This document shows, piece by piece, positions 34,651-44,572 of a DNA stretch of 64,000 nt. The number at the start of each line of letters is the position of its first letter. Position 1 is the first letter of the stretch. This DNA is from Modestobacter sp. VKM Ac-2985 (GTDB taxonomy: Bacteria; Actinomycetota; Actinomycetes; Mycobacteriales; Geodermatophilaceae): NCBI RefSeq assembly GCF_026967925.1, contig NZ_JAPVBI010000002.1, forward strand, positions 1,169,628 to 1,233,627. The letters are read 5' to 3'. The position numbers and the translations under genes were made by a program. The notes under the pieces were generated by a model that was not told the DNA's origin, searched no databases, and saw only the letters and a list, made by a program, of their open reading frames with translations.

Positions 34651-35942
34651 GTGACTCGTTGAAGGTGGCCCTGCTGGGCTGCGGCACCGTGGGCGGCGCC
34701 GTCCTGCGGCTGCTGTCCGAGCAGGCCGACGACCTGACCGCCCGGATCGGGCGCCGGGTCGAGGTCGTCGGGGTCGCCGTGCGCCGCCCCGACCGGCACC
34801 CCGAGGTGCCCGCCGAGCTGCTGACCACCGACGCCGAGGGGCTGGTCACCCGCCCCGACGTCGACCTGGTGGTCGAGGTGATCGGCGGCATCGAACCCGC
34901 GCGCACCCTGCTGCTGGCCGCCATCGGCGCCGGGAAGTCCGTGGTCAGCGCGAACAAGGCGCTGCTGGCCGAGGACGGCGTCGCGCTGCACGCCGCGGCC
35001 GCCGAGGCCGGCGTCGACCTCTACTACGAGGCCGCGGTCGCCGGGGCCATCCCGCTGCTGCGCCCGCTGCGCGAGTCGCTGGCCGGTGACCAGCTCCGGC
35101 GGGTGGTCGGCATCGTCAACGGGACGACGAACTACATCCTGTCCCGGATGGTCGAGACCGGTGCCGGCTTCGGCGAGGCGCTGGCCGAGGCGACCGAGGC
35201 CGGGTTCGCCGAGGCCGACCCGACCGCGGACGTCGACGGCTTCGACGCCGCCGCCAAGGCCGCGATCCTGGCCTCGCTGGCCTTCCACTCCCCGGTCACC
35301 GCCGCCGACGTGTACCGCGAGGGCATCTCCGCGGTCTCCGCGGCCGACGTCGCCCGAGCCGCCGAGATCGGCTGCACGGTCAAGCTGCTGGCGATCTGCG
35401 AGCGGGTCGCCGGCAGCGACGGCGCCGACGACTCCGTCGCCGTCCGGGTGCACCCGGCGATGATCCCGACCACCCACCCGCTGGCGGCGGTGGGCGGCGC
35501 GTTCAACGCCGTCTTCGTCGAGGCGGAGGCGGCGGGTGAGCTGATGTTCTACGGCCAGGGCGCCGGCGGGCAGCCGACCGCCAGTGCGGTGCTGGGCGAC
35601 CTGGTCGCGGTGGCCCGCAACCGGGTCGCCGGCGTCGCCGGGCCGGGGACGACGGGCTACGCCGGCCTCACCGTGCGGCCGATGGCCGACACCCCCACCC
35701 GGTACCACGTCAGCCTCGACGTCGCGGACAAGCCCGGCGTGCTGGCGACCGTCGCGCACGAGTTCGCGGCGCAGGGCGTGAGCATCGCCACCGTCCGCCA
35801 GGACGGGCACGGCGACGCCGCGACGCTCGTGATCGTGACCCACCGGGCCCCGGACGCGGCGCTGGCCACGACCGTCGCCCGGCTGCGGGAGATGTCGGCC
35901 GTCCGGGGCGTGACCAGCGTGCTGCGGGTGGAGGGGCTGTGA
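34647..35942 (+). CDS. hom: Homoserine dehydrogenase
   Basis: 431 aa. The NAD(P) fold is [12 protein letters not shown] at the N-terminus; the catalytic core has [29 protein letters not shown] and [15 protein letters not shown]. The last ~80 residues are an ACT domain ([22 protein letters not shown]), the usual site of threonine feedback inhibition. It reduces aspartate semialdehyde to homoserine, feeding threonine and methionine. The start overlaps the lysA stop. Confidence 0.97.
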   Translation: MSDSLKVALLGCGTVGGAVLRLLSEQADDLTARIGRRVEVVGVAVRRPDRHPEVPAELLTTDAEGLVTRPDVDLVVEVIGGIEPARTLLLAAIGAGKSVVSANKALLAEDGVALHAAAAEAGVDLYYEAAVAGAIPLLRPLRESLAGDQLRRVVGIVNGTTNYILSRMVETGAGFGEALAEATEAGFAEADPTADVDGFDAAAKAAILASLAFHSPVTAADVYREGISAVSAADVARAAEIGCTVKLLAICERVAGSDGADDSVAVRVHPAMIPTTHPLAAVGGAFNAVFVEAEAAGELMFYGQGAGGQPTASAVLGDLVAVARNRVAGVAGPGTTGYAGLTVRPMADTPTRYHVSLDVADKPGVLATVAHEFAAQGVSIATVRQDGHGDAATLVIVTHRAPDAALATTVARLREMSAVRGVTSVLRVEGL

Positions 35943-35979
35943 CCAGGGTGTGCGGCGGAGACGAACGGGTGATGTGGTC

Positions 35980-37071
35980 ATGAGCGCTGGACTCCCGACG
36001 GGGCTGCGCGCCCCGGTCTCGCCGTACTGGCCCGGGCTGATCGAGGCCTACCGGGACCGGCTGCCGGTGAGCGCCGCGACCCCGGTGGTGACGCTGCAGG
36101 AGGGCGCCACCCCGCTGCTGCCGGCGCCGGAGCTGTCCCGCCGCACCGGGTGCGAGGTCTGGCTGAAGGTCGAGGGGGCCAACCCCACCGGGTCGTTCAA
36201 GGACCGCGGCATGACCATGGCCATCTCCAAGGCGGTGGAGGAGGGCGCGCAGGCGGTGATCTGCGCCTCCACCGGCAACACCAGCGCGAGTGCCGCGGCC
36301 TACGCCGCCCGCGCCGGGCTGACCTGCGCCGTCCTGGTCCCGACCGGCAAGATCGCCACCGGCAAGCTCGCCCAGGCGCTGGTGCACGGGGCGAAGCTGC
36401 TGCAGGTCGAGGGCAACTTCGACGACTGCCTGACCCTGGCCAGCAAGCTGGCGATCGACTACCCGGTCAGCCTGGTCAACAGCGTCAACCAGTACCGCAT
36501 CGAGGGTCAGAAGACGGCGTCGTTCGAGATCGTCGACGTGCTCGGCGACGCCCCCGACGTGCACTGCCTGCCGGTCGGCAACGCCGGCAACATCACCGCC
36601 TACTGGCAGGGCTACCGCGAGTACGCGGCTGATGGCACGGCCACCCACACCCCGAGGATGTGGGGCTTCCAGGCCGCCGGCGCCGCGCCCATCGTCACCG
36701 GTCGGGTGGTCGACCGGCCCGAGACCATCGCCACCGCCATCCGGATCGGCAACCCGGCGTCCTGGACGAAGGCGCTGGACGCCCGGGACACCTCCGGTGG
36801 CCGGATCGACGCGGTCACCGACCGGGCGATCCTGGCCGCCTACCGGCTGCTGGCCCGCAGTGAGGCCGTCTTCGTGGAGCCGGCGTCGGCCGCATCGGTG
36901 GCCGGGCTGCTGCAGGTCGCGGAGGCCGGCGGGCTGGAACCGGGCCAGCGGGTCGTCTGCACGGTCACCGGCAACGGCCTGAAGGACCCGGAGTGGGCGA
37001 TCTCCGGTGCCCCCGTCCCGGTCACCGTCCCGGTCGACGCCGCCGCCGCGGCGGCGCAGCTGGGGCTCTGA
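35980..37071 (+). CDS. thrC: Threonine synthase
   Basis: About 363 aa from ATG 35980 (MSAGLPTGL); an in-frame GTG two codons earlier is also possible. PLP enzyme: Lys74 in [13 protein letters not shown] binds the cofactor, and [19 protein letters not shown] and [12 protein letters not shown] form the phosphate-binding loops. It converts phosphohomoserine to threonine. It is 37 bp after hom, and thrB begins at the very next base after its stop. Confidence 0.97.
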   Translation: MSAGLPTGLRAPVSPYWPGLIEAYRDRLPVSAATPVVTLQEGATPLLPAPELSRRTGCEVWLKVEGANPTGSFKDRGMTMAISKAVEEGAQAVICASTGNTSASAAAYAARAGLTCAVLVPTGKIATGKLAQALVHGAKLLQVEGNFDDCLTLASKLAIDYPVSLVNSVNQYRIEGQKTASFEIVDVLGDAPDVHCLPVGNAGNITAYWQGYREYAADGTATHTPRMWGFQAAGAAPIVTGRVVDRPETIATAIRIGNPASWTKALDARDTSGGRIDAVTDRAILAAYRLLARSEAVFVEPASAASVAGLLQVAEAGGLEPGQRVVCTVTGNGLKDPEWAISGAPVPVTVPVDAAAAAAQLGL

Positions 37072-38052
37072 GTGGCGCAGCTCCCCGCGGTCCGCGTCCG
37101 GGTCCCGGCGACGAGTGCGAACCTCGGGCCGGCCTTCGACTGCGCAGGCCTGGCGCTGTCCTGCTGGGACTCCGTCGACGTCGCCGTCACCGACGGCGGG
37201 CTCACCGTCGAGGTGGCGGGCGCCGGGGCCGGTGACCTGCCCACCGACGAGTCGCACCTGGTGGTGCGGGCGTTCCGCGCCGCCTCGGCCGAGCTGGGCT
37301 GGACGCCGCCCGGGCTGCGGCTGTCCGCGCACAACGCCATCCCGCAGGGGCGGGGGATGGGCTCCTCCGCCGCGGCCGTGACCGCCGGGGTGCTGGCGGC
37401 GTGGTCGCTGTGCCCCGACGTCGCCGAGGTCGACGAGGACGCCGTGCTGCGGCTGTGCTCGGAGCTCGAGGGCCACCCGGACAACGTGGCCCCGTGCCTG
37501 CTCGGTGGGGCGACGCTGTCCTGGACGACGGCCTCGGGCGCGCGCGCCGCGCGACTGGCCGTCGACCCGCGGATCGTCCCGGTGCTCTTCGTGCCGGCCA
37601 CCACGTTGTCCACCCACCTGGCCCGGGGGCTGCTGCCGGCGTCCGTGCCGCACGCCGACGCCGTCCACGCCGCCGGCCGTTCCGCGCTCCTGGTGCACGC
37701 GCTCACCCGCGATCCCGCTCTGCTCCTGGAGGGGACCGAGGACCGGCTCCACCAGGCGCAGCGGGCACCCGCCATGCCGGAGAGCGCCGCGCTGCTGGCC
37801 CGGCTGCGGGCCGACGGGCACGCGGCCGTCGTCTCCGGCGCCGGCCCGTGCGTCCTGGCGCTGGCGGTGCTGGGTCCGGGCGAGGACGCCGCGACGCCGG
37901 CTGCCGCGGCGCAGGTCAGGGCGCTGCAGGAGCTGACACCGGGTGGTTGGGAGTGTCGACCCATGGCCGTCGACCCCACCGGTGCGGTCGTCACCCCGCG
38001 GCCCGGTGATCACGATGCGGTATCGTCGTCAGCGCTCGGAACACACCCGTGA
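37072..38052 (+). CDS. thrB: Homoserine kinase
   Basis: 326 aa, GHMP kinase. The family motifs are VRVPATSANLGPAFDCAGLAL near the N-terminus, IPQGRGMGSSAAAV (ATP loop) and VSGAGPCVLAL near the C-terminus. It makes O-phosphohomoserine for ThrC. The GTG start directly follows the thrC stop (TGAGTG). It is the last gene of the amino-acid cluster; a promoter for rho lies just after it. Confidence 0.97.
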   Translation: MAQLPAVRVRVPATSANLGPAFDCAGLALSCWDSVDVAVTDGGLTVEVAGAGAGDLPTDESHLVVRAFRAASAELGWTPPGLRLSAHNAIPQGRGMGSSAAAVTAGVLAAWSLCPDVAEVDEDAVLRLCSELEGHPDNVAPCLLGGATLSWTTASGARAARLAVDPRIVPVLFVPATTLSTHLARGLLPASVPHADAVHAAGRSALLVHALTRDPALLLEGTEDRLHQAQRAPAMPESAALLARLRADGHAAVVSGAGPCVLALAVLGPGEDAATPAAAAQVRALQELTPGGWECRPMAVDPTGAVVTPRPGDHDAVSSSALGTHP

Positions 38053-38286
38053 CGGACTGCGTTGTGAGCACTGTCGGCCTGTGTCTAGGCTGATGACGTA
38101 GCCGCCCCCGGGCGAGCCTCACGCGGGGCGTTGCAGACGGTCGATCCGTCGCCGCTGAACCCCTCGCATCCACAGACCCGCGCACTCCCGATCGATCCGA
38201 TGAGTCCTCCACCGGGCTCTCGCGTTCCGGGGCCGGGTCACCTCCTGCGCTGGTAGGCGCAGGTCACCGCAGGGAAGGACCTGTAC
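38053..38286 (+). promoter_or_regulatory. rho promoter and long structured leader
   Basis: TTGTGA (38062-38067) and TAGGCT (38086-38091) are 18 nt apart, placing the rho start near 38098 and leaving about 190 nt untranslated. A CCTGCGC-TGGTAG-GCGCAGG hairpin (38244-38263), flanked by direct GGTCACC repeats, ends just before the AAGGA ribosome site. Rho in other bacteria attenuates its own leader; that is a plausible but unproved use here. No leader peptide with good coding signal was found. Confidence 0.6.
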
Positions 38287-40623
38287 GTGAGCGAGAGCAC
38301 CGACCTCATCGACGGCGCGCACGACGCCGCCCCGTCCGACGAGGCAGCTGCCGAGAGCGCGACGGCTCCCCGTTCGCGTCGCCGGGGCAGCGGACTGTCC
38401 GGCATGCTGCTGCCCGAGCTGCAGCGTCTGGCCGGCGAACTGGGCATCCCCGGGACCGGCAAGATGCGCAAGAGCGACCTCGTCGCCGCCATCTCCGAAC
38501 GCCAGGTCGGCGGCGCTCCCGCCGCCGAGGCGCCCGCCGCTGCGCCGGCCACCGCCCCGGACGTGTCGGCCCCGCGCGCCGACGAGACCCTCGCCGGTGG
38601 TGCCGCTGCTCAGGCTGCGCCCCTGGAGGCCCCCGTCAGTGGCGGCGCCAACAGCGGCCCGGTGGTCGGCACCGACACTGCTCCCTCCGGCACTGCCCCC
38701 GCCGACGACGCCCCCACGGGCCGTCGCCGCCGCGCGGCGAGCCGTCCGGCGGGTGCCCCCACCGGCGACGCCTCGACCAGCACCCCCGACGCACCGGCGA
38801 GCCCGGCCGCCGCGGACGAGGTCGCCCAGCCGACCCCGGCCGAGGGGACTGCCGCGGACACCGATCAGGCTCCGCAGGCCGACACCCGCAGCGGCGGCGA
38901 CCGGCCCCAGCGCAGCCGCAACCGGGACCGCGCCGAGCGTGGCCCCCGGGAGGGTGGCGAGCGCGAGGAGCGTGCCCCCCGCGAGGACCGCAACCGGGAC
39001 GCCGGCAACCGCGACGAGCGGGCCACCCGCGACTCCGGCCCCCGCGAGGACCGCACCCGTGACGCCGGCAGCCGCGACGCCGACCGGGACGAGCGGGGGA
39101 ACCGCGACTCCGGCCGGGAGGACCGCAACCGGGACTCCAGCCGCGACGAGCGGGGCAACCGGGACGGCGCGGACCGCGACGGTGAGCAGCGCGGCGGGCG
39201 CAACCGCACCGACGGCGAGTCCGGGCGCCCGGGTCGCAACAACCGGGACGGCAACCGCCCCGACGCCCCGGGCAACCGTGGCGACGCGGGCGCCAACCGC
39301 AACGACACGCGTGGCGACACCCGTGGCGAGGCCCGTGGTGAGGCCCGGAACGACGAGGACGACGACGACTTCGAGGGCAGCCGCGGTCGCCGCGGTCGCC
39401 GGTACCGCGACCGCAACCGGCGCGGCAGCAGCGCCGGTGGGCGCGAGCGCTTCGACCAGGGCGAGCCCACCGTCAGCGAGGACGACGTCCTGCTGCCGGT
39501 GGCGGGCATCCTGGACGTGCTGGACAGCTACGCGTTCGTCCGCACGTCGGGGTACCTGACCGGCCCGAACGACGTCTACGTCTCGCTGTCCCAGGTGCGG
39601 CGTTACGGCCTGCGCCGCGGTGACGCAATCACCGGGGCGGTCCGTCAGCCCCGGGAGGGCGAGAAGAAGGACAAGTACAACGCGCTCGTCCGGCTGGACT
39701 CGGTCAACGGGCTGGACCCGGAGCAGGCGCGCAACCGCCCCGAGTTCACCAAGCTGACCCCGCTCTACCCGCAGGACCGCCTGCGGTTGGAGACCGAGTC
39801 GCACCTGATGACCACCCGGCTCATCGACCTGGTCATGCCGATCGGCAAGGGCCAGCGGGCGCTGATCGTCAGCCCGCCGAAGGCCGGCAAGACGATGGTC
39901 CTGCAGTCGATCGCCAACGCGATCACGACCAACAACCCCGAGGTCCACCTCATGGTGGTGCTGGTCGACGAGCGGCCCGAAGAGGTCACCGACATGCAGC
40001 GCTCGGTGAAGGGCGAGGTCATCGCCTCGACCTTCGACCGGCCGCCGGCGGACCACACCACGGTCGCGGAGCTGTCGATCGAGCGGGCCAAGCGCCTGGT
40101 CGAGATGGGCCACGACGTCGTCGTCCTGCTCGACTCGATCACCCGGCTGGGTCGCGCCTACAACCTGGCGGCCCCCGCCAGCGGGCGCATCCTGTCCGGT
40201 GGTGTCGACTCCACGGCGCTCTACCCGCCGAAGCGCTTCCTCGGTGCAGCCCGCAACATCGAGAACGGTGGCTCGCTGACGATCATCGCCTCGGCGCTGG
40301 TCGAGACCGGTTCGACGATGGACACGGTCATCTTCGAGGAGTTCAAGGGCACCGGGAACGCGGAGATCAAGCTGGATCGGCGGCTCGCCGACAAGCGGGT
40401 CTTCCCCGCGGTCGACGTGAACGCCTCGGGCACCCGCAAGGAGGAGATCCTCCTCTCGCCCGACGAGCTGGCGATCATCATCAAGCTGCGCCGGGTGCTG
40501 TCCGCCCTGGAGCCCCAGCAGGCCCTGGAGCTGCTGCTCGACCGGATGCGCAAGACGCGCAACAACATCGAGTTCCTGATGCAGGTGCAGAAGACGACGC
40601 TGGGCGTGAACGAGAAGGACTGA
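38287..40623 (+). CDS. rho: Transcription termination factor Rho with large disordered insertion
   Basis: 778 aa versus about 420 in E. coli. An N-terminal helical Rho_N domain (~35-75; [15 protein letters not shown]) is followed by an acidic Ala/Pro region, then ~200 residues (~195-385) rich in Arg, Asp, Asn and Gly with repeated NRD/RDE/GNRD units, as in other actinobacterial Rho. The cold-shock RNA-binding domain ([18 protein letters not shown]) and ATPase follow: Walker [10 protein letters not shown], Walker [11 protein letters not shown] and the Q/R-loops. The hexamer unwinds RNA to end transcription. GTG 38287 has AAGGA upstream. Confidence 0.97.
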   Translation: MSESTDLIDGAHDAAPSDEAAAESATAPRSRRRGSGLSGMLLPELQRLAGELGIPGTGKMRKSDLVAAISERQVGGAPAAEAPAAAPATAPDVSAPRADETLAGGAAAQAAPLEAPVSGGANSGPVVGTDTAPSGTAPADDAPTGRRRRAASRPAGAPTGDASTSTPDAPASPAAADEVAQPTPAEGTAADTDQAPQADTRSGGDRPQRSRNRDRAERGPREGGEREERAPREDRNRDAGNRDERATRDSGPREDRTRDAGSRDADRDERGNRDSGREDRNRDSSRDERGNRDGADRDGEQRGGRNRTDGESGRPGRNNRDGNRPDAPGNRGDAGANRNDTRGDTRGEARGEARNDEDDDDFEGSRGRRGRRYRDRNRRGSSAGGRERFDQGEPTVSEDDVLLPVAGILDVLDSYAFVRTSGYLTGPNDVYVSLSQVRRYGLRRGDAITGAVRQPREGEKKDKYNALVRLDSVNGLDPEQARNRPEFTKLTPLYPQDRLRLETESHLMTTRLIDLVMPIGKGQRALIVSPPKAGKTMVLQSIANAITTNNPEVHLMVVLVDERPEEVTDMQRSVKGEVIASTFDRPPADHTTVAELSIERAKRLVEMGHDVVVLLDSITRLGRAYNLAAPASGRILSGGVDSTALYPPKRFLGAARNIENGGSLTIIASALVETGSTMDTVIFEEFKGTGNAEIKLDRRLADKRVFPAVDVNASGTRKEEILLSPDELAIIIKLRRVLSALEPQQALELLLDRMRKTRNNIEFLMQVQKTTLGVNEKD

Positions 40624-40627
40624 CGAA

Positions 40628-40681
40628 GGCCCCCTGCTCCCCGCCGCGTGCCAGCTCGCGGCGGGGCTCGGCAGGGGGGCC
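40628..40681 (+). terminator. Large terminator hairpin after rho
   Basis: A two-part stem (GGCCCCCTGC/GCAGGGGGGCC outside, CCCCGCCGCG/CGCGGCGGGG inside) with small internal bulges and an 8-nt loop, beginning 4 bp after the rho stop. The rpmE promoter starts right after it. Confidence 0.85.
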
Positions 40682-40682
40682 G

Positions 40683-40688
40683 TACACT
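40683..40688 (+). promoter_or_regulatory. rpmE -10 element (TACACT)
   Basis: TACACT matches TANNNT directly after the rho terminator, giving a leader of about 95 nt for rpmE. The -35 region overlaps the terminator stem and is weak. Confidence 0.6.
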
Positions 40689-40790
40689 GGGCGATCGAGC
40701 CTCCGCCGTCAGGGTCGCCCAGTTCCCCGACGGTGCAACGACCAGGCGACAGACCAGCAGACCACGAGACCAGAGAGAGGGTGTACCGGC

Positions 40791-41021
40791 ATGAAGGCCG
40801 ACATCCACCCGCAGTACAACGTCACCGAGGTGACCTGTGGTTGCGGTAACACGTTCACCACCCGCAGCACCTCGCCGACCGGTCAGCTGACCGTCGAGGT
40901 CTGCTCGGCGTGCCACCCCTTCTACACCGGCAAGCAGAAGATCCTGGACACCGGTGGCCGTGTCGCCCGCTTCGAGAAGCGGTTCGGCAAGCGCGCTGCC
41001 GGTACCCCGGCCGACAAGTAG
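40791..41021 (+). CDS. rpmE: 50S ribosomal protein L31 (zinc-binding form)
   Basis: 76 aa. Four cysteines in the CxC...CxxC pattern (TCGCGNTF and VCSACHPF) mark the zinc-containing C+ paralogue rather than the zinc-independent form used in zinc starvation. The typical L31 ending [26 protein letters not shown] is intact. It is between rho and prfA, the same order as in mycobacteria. A ribosome site AGAGAGGG precedes the ATG. Confidence 0.97.
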   Translation: MKADIHPQYNVTEVTCGCGNTFTTRSTSPTGQLTVEVCSACHPFYTGKQKILDTGGRVARFEKRFGKRAAGTPADK

Positions 41022-41028
41022 CACCCCC

Positions 41029-41073
41029 GACGGCGCCTGCGCCGCCCTGCACCAGGGCGGCACAGGCGCCGTC
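41029..41073 (+). terminator. Terminator hairpin after rpmE
   Basis: GACGGCGCCTG and GCCGCCCT pair with AGGGCGGC and CAGGCGCCGTC around a GCACC loop, with a single unpaired base on each side. It begins 8 bp after the rpmE stop. Confidence 0.85.
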
Positions 41074-41144
41074 GTCGTGTCCGCACCCCGCCTGGGGCCT
41101 GCGGGATCGAGCAGGAGCGGGATCGACGACCAGGAGGAGTGCCC

Positions 41145-42224
41145 GTGAGCAGCAGCACCGGAGCCGGCAGCGACCGGCTCGCCGGCCTGCTCGCCGAGCA
41201 CCGTGAGCTCGAGGCCGAGCTCGCCGACCCGGCGGTGCACGCCGACGCCGCGCGGGCCCGCCGGCTGGGGCGGCGGTACGCCCAGCTCGCACCGGTCGTG
41301 GAGACCGCACGTGCCCTGGACGCTGCGGCCGACGACCTCGCCGCCGCCCGGGAGCTCGCCGGGGAGGACCCCTCCTTCGCCGCCGAGGCCGAGGAGCTGG
41401 CCGGCAGCGTCGGTGAGCTGACCGGCCGGCTCACCGAGCTGCTGCTGCCCAAGGACCCCGACGACGAGAAGGACGTCATCCTCGAGATCAAGGCGGGGGA
41501 GGGCGGGGCGGAGTCGGCGTTGTTCGCCGGCGACCTGCTGCGGATGTACCTGCGCTACGCCGAGCGGCGCGGCTGGGCGACCGAGGTCCTCGACGCCGTC
41601 CCGGCCGAGCTGGGCGGGTACAAGGACGTCGCCGTGGCGATCAAGTCGCGCACCGACGAGGGCATCTTCGCCCGGCTGAAGTTCGAGGCCGGGGTGCACC
41701 GCGTGCAGCGGGTCCCGGTCACCGAGTCCCAGGGCCGGATCCACACCTCGGCGGCGGGGGTGCTCGTGCTCCCCGAGGCCGAGGAGGTCGACGTCAGCGT
41801 CGACCCGAACGACCTGCGCATCGACGTCTTCCGTTCCTCCGGGCCCGGTGGGCAGAGCGTCAACACCACCGACTCGGCAGTGCGGATCACCCACCTGCCC
41901 TCCGGGATCGTGGTGAGCTCGCAGAACGAGAAGAGCCAGCTGCAGAACCGTGAGTCCGCGCTGCGGGTGCTGCGTTCCCGGCTGCTCGCCGCCGCGCGGG
42001 AGGAGGCCGCCGCCACCGCGTCGGACCAGCGGCGCAGCCAGGTGCGCACGGTCGACCGCAGCGAGCGGGTGCGCACCTACAACTTTGCGGAGAACCGCAT
42101 CGCCGACCACCGGGTCGGCTTCAAGGCGCACAACCTGGACCAGGTGCTGGACGGCGACCTGGACCCGGTGCTCGACGCGCTCACCGCCGCCGCGACGGCC
42201 GAGCTGCTGGCGGCCGGCTCCTGA
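41145..42224 (+). CDS. prfA: Peptide chain release factor 1
   Basis: About 359 aa. It recognises UAA/UAG and triggers peptide release. The GGQ motif is in [24 protein letters not shown], and the codon-recognition region contains [24 protein letters not shown] 41145 is preferred over GTG 41139 because AGGAGGA sits at a proper distance only from the former. prmC, which methylates the GGQ glutamine, overlaps its stop codon. Confidence 0.97.
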   Translation: MSSSTGAGSDRLAGLLAEHRELEAELADPAVHADAARARRLGRRYAQLAPVVETARALDAAADDLAAARELAGEDPSFAAEAEELAGSVGELTGRLTELLLPKDPDDEKDVILEIKAGEGGAESALFAGDLLRMYLRYAERRGWATEVLDAVPAELGGYKDVAVAIKSRTDEGIFARLKFEAGVHRVQRVPVTESQGRIHTSAAGVLVLPEAEEVDVSVDPNDLRIDVFRSSGPGGQSVNTTDSAVRITHLPSGIVVSSQNEKSQLQNRESALRVLRSRLLAAAREEAAATASDQRRSQVRTVDRSERVRTYNFAENRIADHRVGFKAHNLDQVLDGDLDPVLDALTAAATAELLAAGS

Positions 42225-43111
42225 CCGCCGCCCGCACCCTGCTCACCGACGCGGCGCGGCGGCTCGCCGAGGCCGGGGTGGAGTCGCCGCGGGTGGACGC
42301 CGAGCTGTTGCTCGCCGCCGTCCTGGGCACCTCCCGCGCCGCCCTGCTCACCGCTGGTGACGTGCCCGCGGCCGCCGCCGAGCGGTTCGCCGGGTGGATC
42401 GAGCTGCGCGCCGACCGGGTGCCGCTGCAGCACCTCACCGGCACCGCCCCCTTCCGGCACCTCGAGCTCGCCGTCGGGCCCGGGGTGTTCGTGCCCCGCC
42501 CGGAGACCGAGCTCATCGCCGGCTGGGTGCTCGAGCGCGTCGCCGGGCAGGACGCGCCGCTCGTCGTCGACCTGGGCAGCGGGTCCGGGGCGATCGCGCT
42601 GTCGGTGGCCCACGAGCACCCCGGTGCCCGGGTGGTCGCCGTGGAGCGGGACGCCGGGGCCATCGAGTGGACCCGGCACAACGCCCGCACCCGGGCCGCG
42701 GCCGGTGACACCCCGGTCGACGTGCGCTCCGGGGACATGACCGACCCGTTGCTGCTCGCCGAGCTCGACGGCACCGTCGACGTCGTCGTCTCCAACCCGC
42801 CCTACGTGCCCGACGGCGCCCGGTTGCCGCGGGAGGTCACCGAGCACGACCCGCCGCTGGCGCTGTGGGGCGGGCCGGACGGGCTGGACGTCGTCCGGGG
42901 CCTGCTGGGCACCGCCGCCCGGCTGCTGCGGCCCGGCGGCTGGCTGGGCATCGAGCACGCCGACCAGCAGGGGGCCTCGCTGCCGGCGCTGGTGCGGGCT
43001 CACGGCGGCTGGGCCGGGGTGGCCGACCACGCCGACCTCGCCGGCCGGCCCCGCTACACCACGGCACGGTGGACGGGGACTCAGCTGGCCGGGCACCACT
43101 CCGCCACGTAG
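42221..43111 (+). CDS. prmC: Peptide chain release factor N5-glutamine methyltransferase
   Basis: About 296 aa from a CTG that overlaps the prfA stop (CTGA). The first standard start, GTG 42278, would delete 19 residues whose sequence ([17 protein letters not shown]) matches the conserved PrmC N-terminal helix, so a CTG start is inferred. Motif I is [16 protein letters not shown] and the substrate-binding motif is VVSNPPYVP. It methylates the Gln of the GGQ loop in release factors, matching its coupling to prfA. Its 3' end overlaps the convergent lipoprotein gene by 31 bp. Confidence 0.93.
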   Translation: MTAARTLLTDAARRLAEAGVESPRVDAELLLAAVLGTSRAALLTAGDVPAAAAERFAGWIELRADRVPLQHLTGTAPFRHLELAVGPGVFVPRPETELIAGWVLERVAGQDAPLVVDLGSGSGAIALSVAHEHPGARVVAVERDAGAIEWTRHNARTRAAAGDTPVDVRSGDMTDPLLLAELDGTVDVVVSNPPYVPDGARLPREVTEHDPPLALWGGPDGLDVVRGLLGTAARLLRPGGWLGIEHADQQGASLPALVRAHGGWAGVADHADLAGRPRYTTARWTGTQLAGHHSAT

Positions 43112-43854
43112 GCAGGGTCGCCCGGTACCGACACCGCCAGGTCGCGGCGCTGCACGCTCAGGCCCGCGACACCGCAGGCCGCGGCGAACCCCTCGTCGGT
43201 GTACTCGACGTCGAGCACCACGGCATAGGCGTCGGTGAAGGTCGTGCACTCGTCGTAGGCGCCGCAGTCCTCGACCACGGCGAAGTCGAACCCCAGGCCC
43301 GTGCCGGCCAGCTCGGGGGCGTTCTTCTGCGCGACCGCGAGACCGGCGGCGTGCGCCCGGTCGACCAGCAGCCGCGCCATCGCCGCCGCGTCGGCCCGGT
43401 CCAGCAGGCCCCCGGACCGGGTCCAGCTGTCCAGGTTGTCCAGCTCGACGGCGGCGAACCCGTCGGCGGCGCAGCCGGTGAGCCAGCCGCCCACCCGCTC
43501 CGCGAGACGCTCGCGCCGATCGGCGGTGGAGACGTCGAGCAGGTGCTCGCCGGGCCAGTCCGGGTCCTCGACCAGCTCCCCGCCGTCGCGCAGCAGCAGG
43601 TCGGCGGGGAGCTCCGTGGCGCCCGGCTGGGTCTGGAAGGCGTTGACGTAGCAGACCGGGTACCCATCGCCCGGCTCGGCGGTGCGGTCGCGGACCACCA
43701 CCTGTACGCCGTCCGCCGGTGGGTGGGCCCCGCCCAGCTGATAGTCGAAGCGGGCTCCGGTGGCCGGTGCGGTGACCTGCGCCGCGGGCGCCCCGGCCTC
43801 CCCGCAGCCGGCCAGCAGCAGCACGAGGGACGTCGCCACCGCCCACCTGTGCAC
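43081..43854 (-). CDS. Putative lipoprotein, GH114 (polygalactosaminidase-like) domain
   Basis: About 257 aa from GTG 43854; a GTG at 43887 would add 11 residues. The N-terminus is a lipoprotein signal (VATSLVLLLAGC) with the lipobox Cys, so the product is exported and lipid-anchored. The rest resembles GH114/endo-alpha-1,4-polygalactosaminidase-like TIM barrels: VCYVNAFQTQPG, HLLDVST, GFAAVELDNLD, VAQKNAPEL and VVEDCGAYDEC, including candidate catalytic acids in ELDNLD and VED. It is inserted between prmC and sua5 in an otherwise conserved run, oriented opposite. The glycan target is unknown. Confidence 0.78.
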   Translation of the reverse strand: MHRWAVATSLVLLLAGCGEAGAPAAQVTAPATGARFDYQLGGAHPPADGVQVVVRDRTAEPGDGYPVCYVNAFQTQPGATELPADLLLRDGGELVEDPDWPGEHLLDVSTADRRERLAERVGGWLTGCAADGFAAVELDNLDSWTRSGGLLDRADAAAMARLLVDRAHAAGLAVAQKNAPELAGTGLGFDFAVVEDCGAYDECTTFTDAYAVVLDVEYTDEGFAAACGVAGLSVQRRDLAVSVPGDPAYVAEWCPAS

Positions 43855-43889
43855 GAGGGCGCAGCGTAGGTGGAGCAGACTGCGCACTC

Positions 43890-44531
43890 GTGCCCGACGT
43901 CTATGACTGCAGTGACCCCGACCAGCGCGAGGCCGGCCTGACCGAGGCCGCCATGGCGCTGTCCCGCGGTGAGCTCGTGCTGCTCCCGACGGACACCGTG
44001 TACGGCGTGGCCGCCGACGCCTTCACCCCGGCCGCGGTGACCCGACTGCTGGCCGCCAAGAACCGGGGCCGGAACATGCCGGTCCCCGTGCTGGTGGGGG
44101 AGGCATCGACGCTGGCCGGGCTGGTCGTCGTCGTGCCCCCGGTCGCCCACCAGCTGGCCGAGGCCTTCTGGCCCGGCGGGCTGACCCTGGTGGTCGAGCA
44201 CGCGCCGTCGCTGGCGTGGGACCTCGGGGACGCCGAGGGGACCGTCGCCGTCCGGCTGCCGGACGACGACGTCACCCGGGACCTGCTGCGCCGGACCGGC
44301 CCGCTGGCGGTCTCCAGTGCCAACCGTTCCGGCCGGCCGGCCGGCACGACCGCGGCGGAGGCGGCCTACCAGCTGGGCGAGCACGCGGCGGTGGTCCTGG
44401 ACGGCGGGCCGCGCACCGGGTCGGCGCCCAGCACCATCGTCGACTGCACGGCCCCGACCCCCCGGGTGCTGCGGCTGGGCGCGATCAGCCTCGAGCAGCT
44501 CCGCGAGGTCGTCCCGGAGATCACTGATTAG
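43890..44531 (+). CDS. L-threonylcarbamoyladenylate synthase (Sua5/YrdC/TsaC)
   Basis: 213 aa. It makes threonylcarbamoyl-AMP from threonine, bicarbonate and ATP for t6A modification of ANN-decoding tRNAs. The YrdC signature LVLLPTDTVYGVAADAF is present, with the basic KNRGRNMP segment and SSANRSGRPAGTT. The length fits the YrdC domain without the extra Sua5 domain. Homologous genes follow prmC in mycobacteria. The GTG start lies 35 bp from the divergent lipoprotein start. Confidence 0.93.
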   Translation: MPDVYDCSDPDQREAGLTEAAMALSRGELVLLPTDTVYGVAADAFTPAAVTRLLAAKNRGRNMPVPVLVGEASTLAGLVVVVPPVAHQLAEAFWPGGLTLVVEHAPSLAWDLGDAEGTVAVRLPDDDVTRDLLRRTGPLAVSSANRSGRPAGTTAAEAAYQLGEHAAVVLDGGPRTGSAPSTIVDCTAPTPRVLRLGAISLEQLREVVPEITD

Positions 44532-44543
44532 AAGGCGACCCTG

Positions 44544-44572
44544 ACGGGCCGCAACGCGGCCAACGGCCGTCC
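44544..44572 (+). terminator. Nested hairpin after the Sua5-type gene
   Basis: GACGG...CCGTC encloses GCCGC-AAC-GCGGC, 12 bp after the stop. A probable terminator separating this gene from the glyA leader. Confidence 0.55.

Noticed and set aside
38900-39430. Repetitive DNA in rho considered as a CRISPR-like or minisatellite array
   Set aside because: The repeats are irregular codon-level repeats encoding an Arg/Asp-rich region in the rho frame, without uniform repeat/spacer lengths.
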